Positions 15,675 to 24,755 of a stretch of 64,000 bases of DNA are shown here, piece by piece; position 1 is the first letter of the stretch, and every line of letters begins with the position of its first letter. This DNA comes from Synergistaceae bacterium. GTDB taxonomy: Bacteria > Synergistota > Synergistia > Synergistales > Aminobacteriaceae. The DNA lies in assembly GCA_018436595.1 (NCBI GenBank), contig JAHDLC010000022.1, forward strand, positions 62,001 to 126,000, read 5' to 3'. A model generated the notes under the pieces. That model saw only the letters and a program-made list of their open reading frames with translations, was not told the origin of the DNA and did no database searches. The position numbers and the translations under genes were made by a program.

Positions 15675-16885
15675 TCCATGCACTCCCCGATGGCGCTGAG
15701 CATGGAGAGAACCCGGACATTTTCCTCCACGTCGTGAACCCGGACGAGGGCGACATTGCGCAGGCCGCAGAGGGCCGTGACAGCCAGGGTTCCCTCCAGC
15801 CGGTCCTCCGGGTCGGCAAGACCGAGGGTGGCGCCGATGAATCCCTTCCGAGAATGGCCGATGAGGAGGGGCCGTCCGAAAACGCGGAACGCGTCCAGGT
15901 TCCGCAGGATCCTGAGGTTGTCCCCGCAGCGCTTGCCGAAGCCCAGTCCCGGGTCGAGGATAATCCGTTCCGCTGGAATCCCGGCCTTTTCGGCCAGGGA
16001 GAGCCGTTCCTCGAAAGAGCGGAGGATGTCTCCCACGGTGTCGTCATACCGGGGATCCTTTTGCATGTCCCGGGGTGTCCCCTGGATGTGGGAGAGGACA
16101 AGGGCCGCTCCTGATTCCGCCACCGCTCCGGGGAGGTCCGGGTCGAAGCCGAGGCCGGAGATGTCGTTGATGATGTCGGCACCTGCCCGGACGGCTTCCA
16201 GGGCTACCTTCGCCTTCCATGTGTCGGCGGAGATTACCGTTTCCGGAAAGGCCTTCCGGACTGCCGAGACGGAGGGGATCAGCCGTTCCATTTCTTCCTG
16301 TTCAGGCACCGGTTCCGAGCCGGGCCGGGTGGATTCAGCACCGAGGTCGAGAACGGCGGCGCCTGCTTCAACCATGGACCTCGCTCGGGACAGGATGTCG
16401 TCTTCAGGAGAAATCCGGCTCTTTTCGTAAAAGGAGTCGGATGTGAGGTTCAGGATACCCATGACGGCCGTTCGTTTTCCGAGAGGAAGGGCCCTGCCCT
16501 CCCGGAAGGAAAATGTCCATGCGGACTTGTCCAGGCCGGCAAGGGTCCGGGACAGACCCTCCCGGATTTCGGGAAGGCCCCAGCAGGGCAGGGCCCCCAG
16601 CTTCTCCGACAGGGACCGGAGCTGGCCCGGGGTCCCCAGGAGGAGCACGGCGCTCTCCGACGCCTCGCAGGAGATGACGCCCCGGTTCACTACGGCGTCC
16701 CCGCCCCGGGCGAGCAGTTCCTGCTTCAGGAACGCCGCGGCCCGAAAGTCGACTCCCGGAATGTAGAGGGAGAGAAGATTCCTTTTGGGTTCAAAGTACG
16801 CGTTGGAGCGAAGATCGGCGCCGATGCGGCGCAGTGCCGAGAAGAGGTCTTCACGGCTTTGAGCAGGAAGCGGGTAAACGATCAC
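15671..16885 (-). CDS. folP: Dihydropteroate synthase with N-terminal extension
   Basis: It joins hydroxymethyl-dihydropterin pyrophosphate to p-aminobenzoate. The DHPS domain starts near residue 137 with AVMGILNLTSDSF and continues with LDLGAESTRPGSEPV, INDISGLG, LDPGLGFGK and GHSRKGFIG, all at the usual spacing. The first ~130 residues are extra, making it 404 residues against about 270-280 for the usual enzyme. They read as a folded domain (FEPKRNLLSLYIPG; a LLARGGDAVV segment), not disordered sequence. Start is GTG with AAGGAG upstream. folK overlaps its end. Confidence 0.93.
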   Translation of the reverse strand: MIVYPLPAQSREDLFSALRRIGADLRSNAYFEPKRNLLSLYIPGVDFRAAAFLKQELLARGGDAVVNRGVISCEASESAVLLLGTPGQLRSLSEKLGALPCWGLPEIREGLSRTLAGLDKSAWTFSFREGRALPLGKRTAVMGILNLTSDSFYEKSRISPEDDILSRARSMVEAGAAVLDLGAESTRPGSEPVPEQEEMERLIPSVSAVRKAFPETVISADTWKAKVALEAVRAGADIINDISGLGFDPDLPGAVAESGAALVLSHIQGTPRDMQKDPRYDDTVGDILRSFEERLSLAEKAGIPAERIILDPGLGFGKRCGDNLRILRNLDAFRVFGRPLLIGHSRKGFIGATLGLADPEDRLEGTLAVTALCGLRNVALVRVHDVEENVRVLSMLSAIGECME

Positions 16886-16965
16886 GGCGGGAGCTCCTTC
16901 CCGGGAATGTAGGAAACGCTGTCCCGATGATATAGTGTCCTTTCCGGGCGGTCAAGGGATGGCTT

Positions 16966-17610
16966 TCACACCCATTCGGTGATGAAGCCTGAAAGGTGGT
17001 CCGTCCTGTTCAGCGAGAAGAGGGAATAGCCGTGGAGGTCGTCGTGGACGAGAATGGAGTAGGACCCCGTGTCCATGTGGACCTTCCAGAAATAGGGCGA
17101 GGCTATACCGAGGCACCCCGCGAGAAGGGGCTTGATGACCGTCCTGTGGGTCACTGCGGCGAAGGTCTTCCCCCGGTATTTCGCCACCCCCCGGTCGAGG
17201 GCCGCCATGGAGCGCCTCAGAACATCGTCGAGAGATTCCGCCCCTTCCACGGCGAGGCGCTCGGGGTTTTCCAGCCAGATTTTCCACTGCCCGGGGTACC
17301 GCTCCGCTATTTCGGTTTTCGGCTGCCCTTCCCAGATGCCGAGGGAGATATTATTGAATCCTTCGTCCTCTTCCACCCGGATGGAACAGGCGCCGGCAAT
17401 GGCCCGGGCGGTGCTTTTTGCCCGAAGCAGGGGGCTCGTCACCACCGCTTCAGGGCGGAAGGGGCGAAGGGCGGTCCCGAGCTCGGCTGCCTGCCGGAGG
17501 CCCCGTTCGTTGAGAGGAAAGTCCACCCTTCCCCGGAAAAGGCCCTCGATATTTCCCCGGCATTCGCCGTGCCGCGCCAGAAGTATGGTGGTTCGTTCAG
17601 GTTCTTTCAT
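16966..17610 (-). CDS. Histidine phosphatase family protein (phosphoglycerate mutase-like)
   Basis: This 214-residue cytoplasmic phosphatase has the family signature LLARHGECRGN with the catalytic histidine, RGRVDFPLNERGLRQA, and a second conserved histidine in AAVTHRTVI. The SPLLRAKSTARAI segment completes the active site. Relatives include alpha-ribazole phosphatase (CobC) and broad-specificity phosphatases; no cobalamin genes are nearby, so the substrate is open. RBS GGGAGG precedes the ATG. It is separate from folP by about 80 bases and may lead that leftward unit. Confidence 0.88.
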   Translation of the reverse strand: MKEPERTTILLARHGECRGNIEGLFRGRVDFPLNERGLRQAAELGTALRPFRPEAVVTSPLLRAKSTARAIAGACSIRVEEDEGFNNISLGIWEGQPKTEIAERYPGQWKIWLENPERLAVEGAESLDDVLRRSMAALDRGVAKYRGKTFAAVTHRTVIKPLLAGCLGIASPYFWKVHMDTGSYSILVHDDLHGYSLFSLNRTDHLSGFITEWV

Positions 17611-17673
17611 TCTGCATCCTCCCTTGTCCGGCTGGGAAGCGGCCGGAAAATGGAAAAATCCGTCTGACCAGTC

Positions 17674-17702
17674 TTGACAATAATATCACGGATTGTTACT
17701 CT
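17674..17702 (+). promoter_or_regulatory. Promoter of the hrcA-grpE-dnaK-dnaJ operon
   Basis: TTGACA (17674-17679) and TACTCT (17697-17702) are 17 bases apart, with a TG extension before the -10. It lies directly before the CIRCE element, so it is a housekeeping sigma-factor promoter controlled by repression. Confidence 0.75.
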
Positions 17703-17721
17703 ACCTCTCGGTGGAATCGTG

Positions 17722-17748
17722 TTGGCACTCATATCGAAAGAGTGCTAA
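17722..17748 (+). promoter_or_regulatory. CIRCE operator (HrcA binding site)
   Basis: TTGGCACTC-N9-GAGTGCTAA matches the CIRCE consensus TTAGCACTC-N9-GAGTGCTAA except at one base. It lies between promoter and hrcA. HrcA therefore represses its own operon until heat shock. Confidence 0.95.
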
Positions 17749-17766
17749 CGAGCGGGAGGTGGCGTC

Positions 17767-18780
17767 ATGCTTACCGAGCGGCAGCTCGAAATCGTGCTGT
17801 CAGTGGTGTATGAGTATATCCAGACCGGCGAGCCCGCCGGTTCGAGGACCATATCGAAAAAATACCTCCGGGGAAGCAGCCCGGCCACCATCCGCAACGA
17901 GATGGCCGACCTGGAGGAGATGGGGTATTTCTACCAGCCCCACACGTCCGCCGGGAGGCTCCCCACGTCGACGGCCTACCGCCTCTACGTGGACTCCATC
18001 ATGCAGCGCCGCCGTTCGGCCCCCGCAGAGACGGAAAAATGGAAGAAGGAAATCCGGGAGCGCAGGCAGGGAGTGGACTCCATTCTCGGCTATGTGTCCC
18101 AGCTTCTGGGAAAAGCCACTAACTGTGTCGGGGTGGCCGCCCTGTCCGCCCTGGAGGAAGTGCAGATCCAGCGTGTGAATTTTGTCCGTCTCGGGGGCAG
18201 CACCGTCCTGGTGCTCATCGTCCTCGAGGGAGGGCTTGTGCACCATGCCAACATCCAGCTGCCCTGCGAGCTGTCCCAGGACATGCTTGACGAGCTCGCC
18301 CGGAAGATTTCCGCCGTTGCGTGCGGTCATCCATGGGGACAGGTCCGGGACGCCCTCTTCACCTATGTCCTCGACGGGCTGGAGCGGGTGTGGGACACCT
18401 GCAGGGAGGCCCTTGTCCAGATGGACGCCATTCTGAACCGCAGAAGCTCCCGGCTGTTCGTCGGAGGCGCCCAGCACATTCTGAACCTTCCGGACTTCCA
18501 GGACATCGGGAAGTTCCAGACGGTGCTCTCCCTCCTGGAACAGGAGCAGGCCCTGGCGGACATGGTGGAGCGATACAGCATAAAGCAGGGTGTCTCCGTG
18601 ACCATAGGCGAGGAGATTTCCGAAGAGATGAAGGAATGTTCCCTGGTCCTCGTCCCCGCCTCCGGGTACGGGCGGAGGACCATTCTCGGCCTGATCGGCC
18701 CCCTGAGGATGGACTACGAAAAGTCCATCTCCATACTTGAGACCATAGCGGAAGATCTCGACGATTCCCTTGTCAACTGA
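17767..18780 (+). CDS. hrcA: Heat-inducible transcription repressor HrcA
   Basis: This 337-residue repressor has an N-terminal winged-helix domain (LTERQLEIVLSVVYEYIQTGEPAGSR-like start; SPATIRNEMADLEEMGY recognition helix) and the HrcA-specific C-terminal dimerisation/insert domains. It binds CIRCE, one copy of which lies 19 bases upstream. The conserved HTSAGRLPT segment follows the DNA-binding domain. GGGAGG precedes the ATG. It is the first gene of the chaperone operon; spacing to grpE is about 22 bases. Confidence 0.97.
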   Translation: MLTERQLEIVLSVVYEYIQTGEPAGSRTISKKYLRGSSPATIRNEMADLEEMGYFYQPHTSAGRLPTSTAYRLYVDSIMQRRRSAPAETEKWKKEIRERRQGVDSILGYVSQLLGKATNCVGVAALSALEEVQIQRVNFVRLGGSTVLVLIVLEGGLVHHANIQLPCELSQDMLDELARKISAVACGHPWGQVRDALFTYVLDGLERVWDTCREALVQMDAILNRRSSRLFVGGAQHILNLPDFQDIGKFQTVLSLLEQEQALADMVERYSIKQGVSVTIGEEISEEMKECSLVLVPASGYGRRTILGLIGPLRMDYEKSISILETIAEDLDDSLVN

Positions 18781-18802
18781 ACCGCCGAAAGGAGAAGGAA
18801 CC

Positions 18803-19423
18803 ATGAGCAGGAAAGAAAACAACCCGGCCGCGGAACGGCCGGAAGACCCGGCGAAGGACGTGCCGGAGACGGAAGCAGGGCAGGCCGGGGAAATCCGTGA
18901 GGAAACCGCGCCTGAAGAGAGCGCGGCGGCCGGGCCCTCGCCGGAGGATTTTCTGCAGATAATCGCCGGCCTCGAGGAGCGGAACAGGGATCTGACGTCT
19001 GCCCTTGCCGCGGCACGGGCTGATTTTTTCAACTACAGGAAGAGGATTGAGCGGGACCGGCAGCGGGAAAGGATAATGGCCGGAGAAGAGAAGGCCATGG
19101 AGTTCCTTCCGGTGCTTGACAATCTCGACCGCGCTCTCTCAGCCGGGGGAACGCCCGACAGTGCGGGAATCCTCCAGGGAGTGACCATGGTGCGGCGCCA
19201 GTTTCTGACCGTGCTGGAAAGCATGGGTGTGGAGCAGATTCCCACCGTGGGTGCCCTTTTCTCTCCGGAACTGCACGAAGCCGTGGCCGCCGAGGTGACG
19301 GATGATCCCGAGAAGAACGGCATTGTCACGGAGGAGATACTGTCGGGGTACCGGACCCGGGAACGGGTGCTCCGTCCGGCGAAGGTCAAAGTGGCATCCT
19401 GTGCCCCGAACGAAACTGAATGA
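18803..19423 (+). CDS. grpE: Nucleotide exchange factor GrpE
   Basis: This 206-residue dimeric co-chaperone releases ADP from DnaK. An acidic, low-complexity N-terminus (residues 1-~55) leads to a coiled coil with AARADFFNYRKRIERDR. The beta domain has PVLDNLDRAL, VTMVRRQF, and the C-terminal GYRTRERVLRPAKVKVA that is conserved in GrpE. The ATG at 18803 has AAGGAGAAGG upstream; an earlier in-frame start would overlap hrcA without a ribosome site. Confidence 0.97.
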   Translation: MSRKENNPAAERPEDPAKDVPETEAGQAGEIREETAPEESAAAGPSPEDFLQIIAGLEERNRDLTSALAAARADFFNYRKRIERDRQRERIMAGEEKAMEFLPVLDNLDRALSAGGTPDSAGILQGVTMVRRQFLTVLESMGVEQIPTVGALFSPELHEAVAAEVTDDPEKNGIVTEEILSGYRTRERVLRPAKVKVASCAPNETE

Positions 19424-19471
19424 CCCCCTGCGGGCCGTTGCAGATTTTTTACACTTTATGAGGTGAGAGAA

Positions 19472-21292
19472 ATGTCGAAAGTCGTAGGAATTGACCTTGG
19501 AACAACCAACAGCTGCATCGCCGTCCAGGAGGGTGATGTGACCACCATTATCCCCAATTCCGAGGGGAGCCGCACCACCCCGTCGGTGGTGGCCTTCACA
19601 AAGGAAGGGGAGCGGCTCGTCGGGCAGCTTGCCAAGCGGCAGGCCATCGTGAACGGCGACCGCACCGTCCTGTCCATCAAGAGGGACATGGGAACGGACC
19701 GCAAGGTGGAGATCGACGGGAAGAAGTACACCCCCCAGGAGATTTCCTCCATGATTCTGCAGAAGATGAAGAGGGACGCCGAGGACTACCTCGGCGAGCC
19801 GGTGACCAAGGCCGTGATCACCGTTCCAGCCTATTTCACCGACGCCCAGCGGCAGGCCACCAAGGACGCCGGGTCTATCGCCGGCCTTGAGGTTCTCCGG
19901 ATCATCAACGAGCCAACGGCCGCCTGCCTCGCTTACGGGGAGAACAAGCAGGGAGAGCATAAGATCCTGGTGTTCGACCTCGGAGGCGGCACCTTCGACG
20001 TGTCCATCCTCGACGTAGGGGAAGGCGTGTTCGAGGTTCTCGCCACCGCCGGAGACAACCGGCTGGGCGGCGACGACTGGGACATGCGGATCGTGAACTG
20101 GATGATCGAAGAGTTCAGGAAAAAGGAAGGCATCGACCTGAAGAACGACCGTATGGCCGGTCAGCGTCTCCGGGAAGCGGCGGAAAAGGCCAAGGTCGAA
20201 CTTTCCTCCATGCCCGAAACCACCATCTCCCTGCCCTTCATCACCGCCAACGCGTCGGGCCCGAGGCACCTGGAGATGAACCTTTCCAGGGCGAAATTCG
20301 AGGAAATGACCGCCGACCTGCTGGAGCGGACGGTGAAGCCCACCCGCCAGGCTCTGCAGGATTCCGGCCTTTCCGCCGGCGAGATCGACAAGATCCTGCT
20401 GGTGGGCGGCTCCACCAGGATGCCCATGGTGCAGCGGAAGATCAAGGAACTCCTCGGCAAGGATCCGACCAAGGGGATCAATCCCGACGAATGCGTCGCC
20501 GCGGGCGCGGCCATCCAGGGCGCAATCCTGGCCGGAGATCACAAGGACATCGTCCTCGTGGACGTGACGCCTCTCTCCCTGGGCCTCGAGACCCTCGGCG
20601 GCGTTTTCACCAAGGTCATCGAGAGAAACACCGCCATCCCCGTGTCCAAGAGCCAGGTCTTCACCACGGCGGCCAACAGCCAGACCCAGGTGGAGATCGT
20701 GGTGCTCCAGGGCGAGCGGGCCATGGCGGCCGACAACGTGAAGCTCGGCACCTTCGTCCTCGACGGCATTCCTCCGGCACCCCGGGGCATCCCCCAGATC
20801 GAGGTGACTTTCAACATCGACGTGAACGGCATCCTGAACGTGGCAGCCAAGGACAAGGGCACCGGCAAGGCCCAGAACATCTCCATCCACTCGTCCAACC
20901 TGTCGAAGGACGATATCGAGCGGATGAAGACCGATGCCGAGACCTTCGAGGAAGAGGACAAAAAGAAAAGGGAAGGGGCGGAGACCCGGAACGAGGCGGA
21001 CAGCGCAGCTTACGGCGCAGAACGTCTCCTTTCGGAGAACGGCGACAAGATGACCGCCGAGGAGAAGGGGGCCATCACCTCCGCCATGGAAGAGGTGCGC
21101 CGTCTCCTGCCCGGCGAGGACTTCGACGCCATACGGTCGGCGAAGTCGAAGCTCGAGAAGGCGGTACAGGACTTCTCGACCAGGCTCTACTCCCAGGCGT
21201 CGGCCCAGGGGGATGGTGGGAACGACGGCGGAGCGGCCGCCCCGGACGAGGAGACCGTGGACGCTGAATTCAGCGATCAGGGCCAGGCGTAG
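19472..21292 (+). CDS. dnaK: Chaperone DnaK (Hsp70)
   Basis: This 606-residue ATP-dependent chaperone carries all Hsp70 signatures: [27 protein letters not shown], and [14 protein letters not shown]. The interdomain linker is [11 protein letters not shown]. The substrate-binding beta domain and an alpha-helical lid end in a Gly-rich tail ([13 protein letters not shown]) and VDAEFSDQ. It is the housekeeping copy and works with the GrpE and DnaJ encoded around it. The ATG at 19472 has GAGGTG at ideal spacing. A second, divergent Hsp70 lies at 24752. Confidence 0.98.
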   Translation: MSKVVGIDLGTTNSCIAVQEGDVTTIIPNSEGSRTTPSVVAFTKEGERLVGQLAKRQAIVNGDRTVLSIKRDMGTDRKVEIDGKKYTPQEISSMILQKMKRDAEDYLGEPVTKAVITVPAYFTDAQRQATKDAGSIAGLEVLRIINEPTAACLAYGENKQGEHKILVFDLGGGTFDVSILDVGEGVFEVLATAGDNRLGGDDWDMRIVNWMIEEFRKKEGIDLKNDRMAGQRLREAAEKAKVELSSMPETTISLPFITANASGPRHLEMNLSRAKFEEMTADLLERTVKPTRQALQDSGLSAGEIDKILLVGGSTRMPMVQRKIKELLGKDPTKGINPDECVAAGAAIQGAILAGDHKDIVLVDVTPLSLGLETLGGVFTKVIERNTAIPVSKSQVFTTAANSQTQVEIVVLQGERAMAADNVKLGTFVLDGIPPAPRGIPQIEVTFNIDVNGILNVAAKDKGTGKAQNISIHSSNLSKDDIERMKTDAETFEEEDKKKREGAETRNEADSAAYGAERLLSENGDKMTAEEKGAITSAMEEVRRLLPGEDFDAIRSAKSKLEKAVQDFSTRLYSQASAQGDGGNDGGAAAPDEETVDAEFSDQGQA

Positions 21293-21304
21293 GAGTGACC
21301 GAAG

Positions 21305-22450
21305 ATGTACGGCCGGGGAGAGACCGACGATCTGTACCAGGTGCTCGGGGTTTCGCGGGACGCCTCCGCGGCTGAGATCAAGAAGGCGTACAGGCAGCTG
21401 GTGCGGAAGTACCACCCTGACGCCAACCCCGGAAACAAGGAAGCGGAAGAGCATTTCAAGAAGATAAACCAGGCCTACGAAATTCTGAGCGATGCCCAGA
21501 AGCGGGCCCAGTACGACCAGTTCGGCACCGTGGGCGACATGCCCGGAGGAAGCCCCTTCGATGGATTCGGCGGAGGGGTGGGCGACATCTTCGGCGATAT
21601 TTTCGACAATCTCTTCGGGGGCGCGGGAGGCCGGAGAAGGACCAGCCCCAACGCCCCCCGGAGGGGAGCCGACCTCGAGATGGAAACGGAGGTCACCCTC
21701 CTCGAAGCAGCAGGGGGCGTGACCAGGGAGTTCCAGATCCCCCGGTGGGAGTCCTGCGGGGAGTGCGGCGGCTCCGGCGCGAAGGCCGGGACCTCTCCCG
21801 AGACCTGCCCGGCCTGCGGCGGCAGAGGGCAGGTTGAGACAAAACAGCACACGCCCTTCGGCCAGTTCGTGACGGTAAACGCCTGTCCCCGCTGCAACGG
21901 CGCGGGCAGGGTTGTAAAGGAAAAATGCCCGTCCTGCGGCGGCGCAGGGCGTACCCGGAAGACCCACAGGGTGGAGGTGAAAATCCCCGCCGGGGTGGAT
22001 ACGGGCACCAGGCTCCGCATCGCCGGCGAAGGTGAGCCCGGGACCAACGGAGGTTCTTCCGGCGACCTCTTTCTGGTGGTCTCGGTGGAGGAACACCCCG
22101 ATTTCAAGAGGGACGGCGCGGACCTCCACACCAGGCTGGTCCTCTCCTTCCCCCAGGCGGCCCTGGGATGCACGGTGCCGGTTCCGGTCCTCTCGGGCGA
22201 ACCGGAGAATCTTTCCATTCCGGCGGGAACCCAGCCCGGAAAGGTTTTCACTCTCCGGGGGAAGGGAATGCCCCGGCTTCGGGGGGCCAGGGGAACGGGG
22301 GATCTTCACGTCCACGTCGTGGTGGATGTGCCGAAGAAGCTGACAGACCGGCAGCGGGCCCTCCTCGAGGAGCTGGCCCGGGAGATGCGGGTGGAAGTGG
22401 AGGATTCGGGGGTTTTCGGCAAGTTCTTCCGCAACCTTTTCGATTCCTAG
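21305..22450 (+). CDS. dnaJ: Chaperone DnaJ (Hsp40)
   Basis: This 381-residue class A J-protein stimulates DnaK ATPase. It has the J domain with HPD (KYHPDANPG), a Gly/Phe-rich region ([14 protein letters not shown]), and four zinc-finger CxxCxGxG-type repeats ([32 protein letters not shown]). The C-terminal substrate domains follow. AGGAG precedes the start, 12 bases after dnaK. It ends the core heat-shock genes. Confidence 0.98.
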   Translation: MYGRGETDDLYQVLGVSRDASAAEIKKAYRQLVRKYHPDANPGNKEAEEHFKKINQAYEILSDAQKRAQYDQFGTVGDMPGGSPFDGFGGGVGDIFGDIFDNLFGGAGGRRRTSPNAPRRGADLEMETEVTLLEAAGGVTREFQIPRWESCGECGGSGAKAGTSPETCPACGGRGQVETKQHTPFGQFVTVNACPRCNGAGRVVKEKCPSCGGAGRTRKTHRVEVKIPAGVDTGTRLRIAGEGEPGTNGGSSGDLFLVVSVEEHPDFKRDGADLHTRLVLSFPQAALGCTVPVPVLSGEPENLSIPAGTQPGKVFTLRGKGMPRLRGARGTGDLHVHVVVDVPKKLTDRQRALLEELAREMRVEVEDSGVFGKFFRNLFDS

Positions 22451-22523
22451 GAAGCCGGTCCCGGAGCAATTCCGCCCAGCCGCCCTGTCAAAAGGGCGTC
22501 CCATCTGGTACACTTTTTCTGTT

Positions 22524-22547
22524 TAAGGGAGGCTTAAGCCTCCCTTA
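22524..22547 (+). terminator. Hairpin between dnaJ and prmA
   Basis: TAAGGGAGGC (22524-22533) pairs perfectly with GCCTCCCTTA (22538-22547) around TTAA. There is no strong T tract (CTTCAT follows). It may reduce read-through or be part of the prmA leader. A possible promoter for prmA (CTGTCA, 18 bases, TACACT) lies just upstream. Confidence 0.5.
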
Positions 22548-22573
22548 CTTCATATCCCCGGAGGAGATTTTCC

Positions 22574-23461
22574 ATGACAAATACGACGGACGGTTTCTGG
22601 TGGTATGTCACCCTGGAAGGAGGCCCCGGGAGTGAGGAAGTGCTCGCATCCCTCGCTGAAATGTCGGGAAGCATCGGTTCGGAGGAAAGTGCGGCGGGAA
22701 ACGCCGTCCGCGTGAGGGCTTATTTCCGGGCCTCCCAGGACCTGGGGTTCTGGGTGGAGCGCCTTGAAGAAGCCCTCAGCCCCTGGCCCGAGATAAAAAT
22801 AGCCGACATGGGAAAGATAGAAAACAAGCAGTGGCACACGGACTGGAAAGACGCTTTCCCTCCGCTTCCGGTGGGGGAGAGGCTGGTGGTTCTCGCCCCG
22901 TGGCACAAAGGCACCGAGCCGGAGGGAAGAACCCCCCTGTATATCTATCCGGGATCGGCCTTCGGGACGGGCTACCATGAAAGCACCCAGATCGTCCTCA
23001 CCCTCATGGAAAGACTTTCCCTTGATGGAGCCGAGGGAGCCGACATCGGCACGGGGTCGGGCATCCTCGCCATAGCGGCCGTCAAAATGGGGGCCGCGAG
23101 GGTGCGGGCCAGGGACCTGGACCCCGCCGTTTTGTCGGAAGTCCGGCACAACCTGGAGCTCAACGACATCGGCCCGGGGAGCGTGGAGCTCCAGGAAGGA
23201 AACCTCCTGGACGGCATGGCGGGGCCGGTGGATTTCCTTACAGCGAACATCATCATCGAACCCCTTCTTGACATGCTTCCGGCGGTACCCGGTGTTCTGG
23301 GGGAGGGCGGCCGTGCTCTCTTTTCGGGACTCCTGGCGAAGGAGAGGGAACGGTTCGCCGCCGCCCTGGGGGAACAGGGGCTGCGGATCGTGGACGAACT
23401 GGTGATCAACGACTGGTGGGGAGTTGCCGCTGAACGGAATGATGAACGGTCTCGAAGGTAA
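22574..23461 (+). CDS. prmA: Ribosomal protein L11 methyltransferase
   Basis: This 295-residue SAM-dependent enzyme trimethylates L11. The N-terminal L11-recognition domain (1-~115) precedes the methyltransferase core: YPGSAFGTGYHESTQ, the SAM motif DIGTGSGILAIAA, and the catalytic-site segment LTANIIIEPL in place of the more common NILA. prmA next to dnaJ and an mtaB-type gene is a frequent arrangement in Firmicutes-like genomes. GGAGGAG precedes the ATG. Confidence 0.94.
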   Translation: MTNTTDGFWWYVTLEGGPGSEEVLASLAEMSGSIGSEESAAGNAVRVRAYFRASQDLGFWVERLEEALSPWPEIKIADMGKIENKQWHTDWKDAFPPLPVGERLVVLAPWHKGTEPEGRTPLYIYPGSAFGTGYHESTQIVLTLMERLSLDGAEGADIGTGSGILAIAAVKMGAARVRARDLDPAVLSEVRHNLELNDIGPGSVELQEGNLLDGMAGPVDFLTANIIIEPLLDMLPAVPGVLGEGGRALFSGLLAKERERFAAALGEQGLRIVDELVINDWWGVAAERNDERSRR

Positions 23462-24755
23462 GAAAATCTGGATCTATTCCCTGGGCTGCCGTTCGAACCA
23501 GTATGAGGGCGAAGCCCTCGCAAACGCCTTTACCGACGCCGGCGCGGAACTTGTGGATTCGCCGGAGGACTGCGACGGGGCGGTGCTTGTGAGCTGCACC
23601 GTCACCGCCATGGCGGACAAAAAATGCCGACAGGCGGTCCGCAGGGCCCGGCGGCAGTCCCGGAACGCCCTGGTGGCTGTCTGCGGATGCTGGGCCCAGA
23701 AAATCACCAGGACAGAAGCCCATTCCCTCGGGATTTCGATCGTGGTCGGCAACCGGCGCAAAGGCGAACTTCCCGCCCTTCTCGCCGGGGCTTTCCGGGA
23801 GGAGACCCCCTCCTTCGTGGAGGACCGGGTGGATGTCCTCCGTTCAAGGGAATGGGACGGACTGTTCCTGAGCCGGCCGCTCCTTCATACCCGGGCCTTC
23901 GTGAAGATCCAGGACGGGTGCAACCATTTCTGTTCCTACTGCGCCATTCCTTATGTCCGGGGGTTTCCCGTAAGCCGGGATCCCGGCGACATCCTCTCCG
24001 AAGTTGAACAAATCGCGGGATCGGGCTGTTCCGAAGTGGTGCTCACCGGCGTTCACCTCGGCCTGTACGGAAAGTACGGCTCCGTCTCCCTGGCGGAAAT
24101 CGTGCGGCGCATTGCCTCCGTGGAAGGGCTGCGGCGGATACGCTTCGGATCCCTGGAACCCTTCGGCCTCGATGACGAACTGCTCGAAGCCCTGGCGGCC
24201 GAGCCCCGGTTCTGCCGGCACCTTCACCTTCCCCTCCAGAGCGGAAGCGGGTCCGTGCTGGCCCGGATGAAGCGGGGGTACACTCCCGGGGAATTTCTGT
24301 CCCTGGCGGAGAAGGCGAGACGTTTTCTGGGGGACGACCTCCATATCAGCACCGATGTGCTCGTGGGATTTCCCGGCGAGAGCGAAGGCGATTTCGACGA
24401 CACCCTTTCCCTGATGAAGGCCTGCCGCTTCGGCAAGGTGCATGTTTTCCCCTTTTCACCCAGGGAGGGGACGGAGGCGTGGTCCTATCCGGACAAAATA
24501 CCGAGGGAAACGGTGCTCCGGCGGACACGGGAAGCGCTCTCGGCGGCGGACGGACTTCTGGCGGGATTCGCTTCCCGGTGGGTGGGTTCAGACGTTCCCG
24601 TCCTCGTGGAGGAAACTGCCGGGAATTCCTTCCAGGGTCTCACGCCGTCCTTCCTGAGAGTGGCGGCCAGGGGCGGAGCCGAGCGGGGAGAAGAGCTGCC
24701 GGTGAGAATTACCCGGATCTCCGGCGATTCCCTGAGAGGGCGGAGGGTGCCGTGA
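23439..24755 (+). CDS. mtaB: tRNA methylthiotransferase MtaB-type (radical SAM, ms2t6A37)
   Basis: It adds a methylthio group to t6A37 of tRNA. The 438-residue protein has the three MiaB-family parts. The first is an N-terminal UPF0004 domain with cluster cysteines (SLGCRSNQYE, SCTVT, VCGCWAQ). The second is a radical SAM core with the CxxxCxxC motif in DGCNHFCSYCAIPYVRG, and the third is a C-terminal TRAM-like region. The SLGCRSNQ and CTVT variants fit MtaB better than MiaB. The start (ATG 23439 or 23442) overlaps the end of prmA, with only a weak ribosome site, so translation is probably coupled. Confidence 0.92.
   Translation: MMNGLEGKKIWIYSLGCRSNQYEGEALANAFTDAGAELVDSPEDCDGAVLVSCTVTAMADKKCRQAVRRARRQSRNALVAVCGCWAQKITRTEAHSLGISIVVGNRRKGELPALLAGAFREETPSFVEDRVDVLRSREWDGLFLSRPLLHTRAFVKIQDGCNHFCSYCAIPYVRGFPVSRDPGDILSEVEQIAGSGCSEVVLTGVHLGLYGKYGSVSLAEIVRRIASVEGLRRIRFGSLEPFGLDDELLEALAAEPRFCRHLHLPLQSGSGSVLARMKRGYTPGEFLSLAEKARRFLGDDLHISTDVLVGFPGESEGDFDDTLSLMKACRFGKVHVFPFSPREGTEAWSYPDKIPRETVLRRTREALSAADGLLAGFASRWVGSDVPVLVEETAGNSFQGLTPSFLRVAARGGAERGEELPVRITRISGDSLRGRRVP

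Noticed and set aside
19424-19471. A terminator between grpE and dnaK (CTGC...GCAG followed by TTTTTT)
   Set aside because: The stem has only four pairs and would cut off the main chaperone gene; treated as chance.
19139-22513. An 1124-residue open frame antisense to grpE-dnaK-dnaJ
   Set aside because: Shadow frame caused by GC-rich codon use; the plus strand carries unmistakable chaperone genes.
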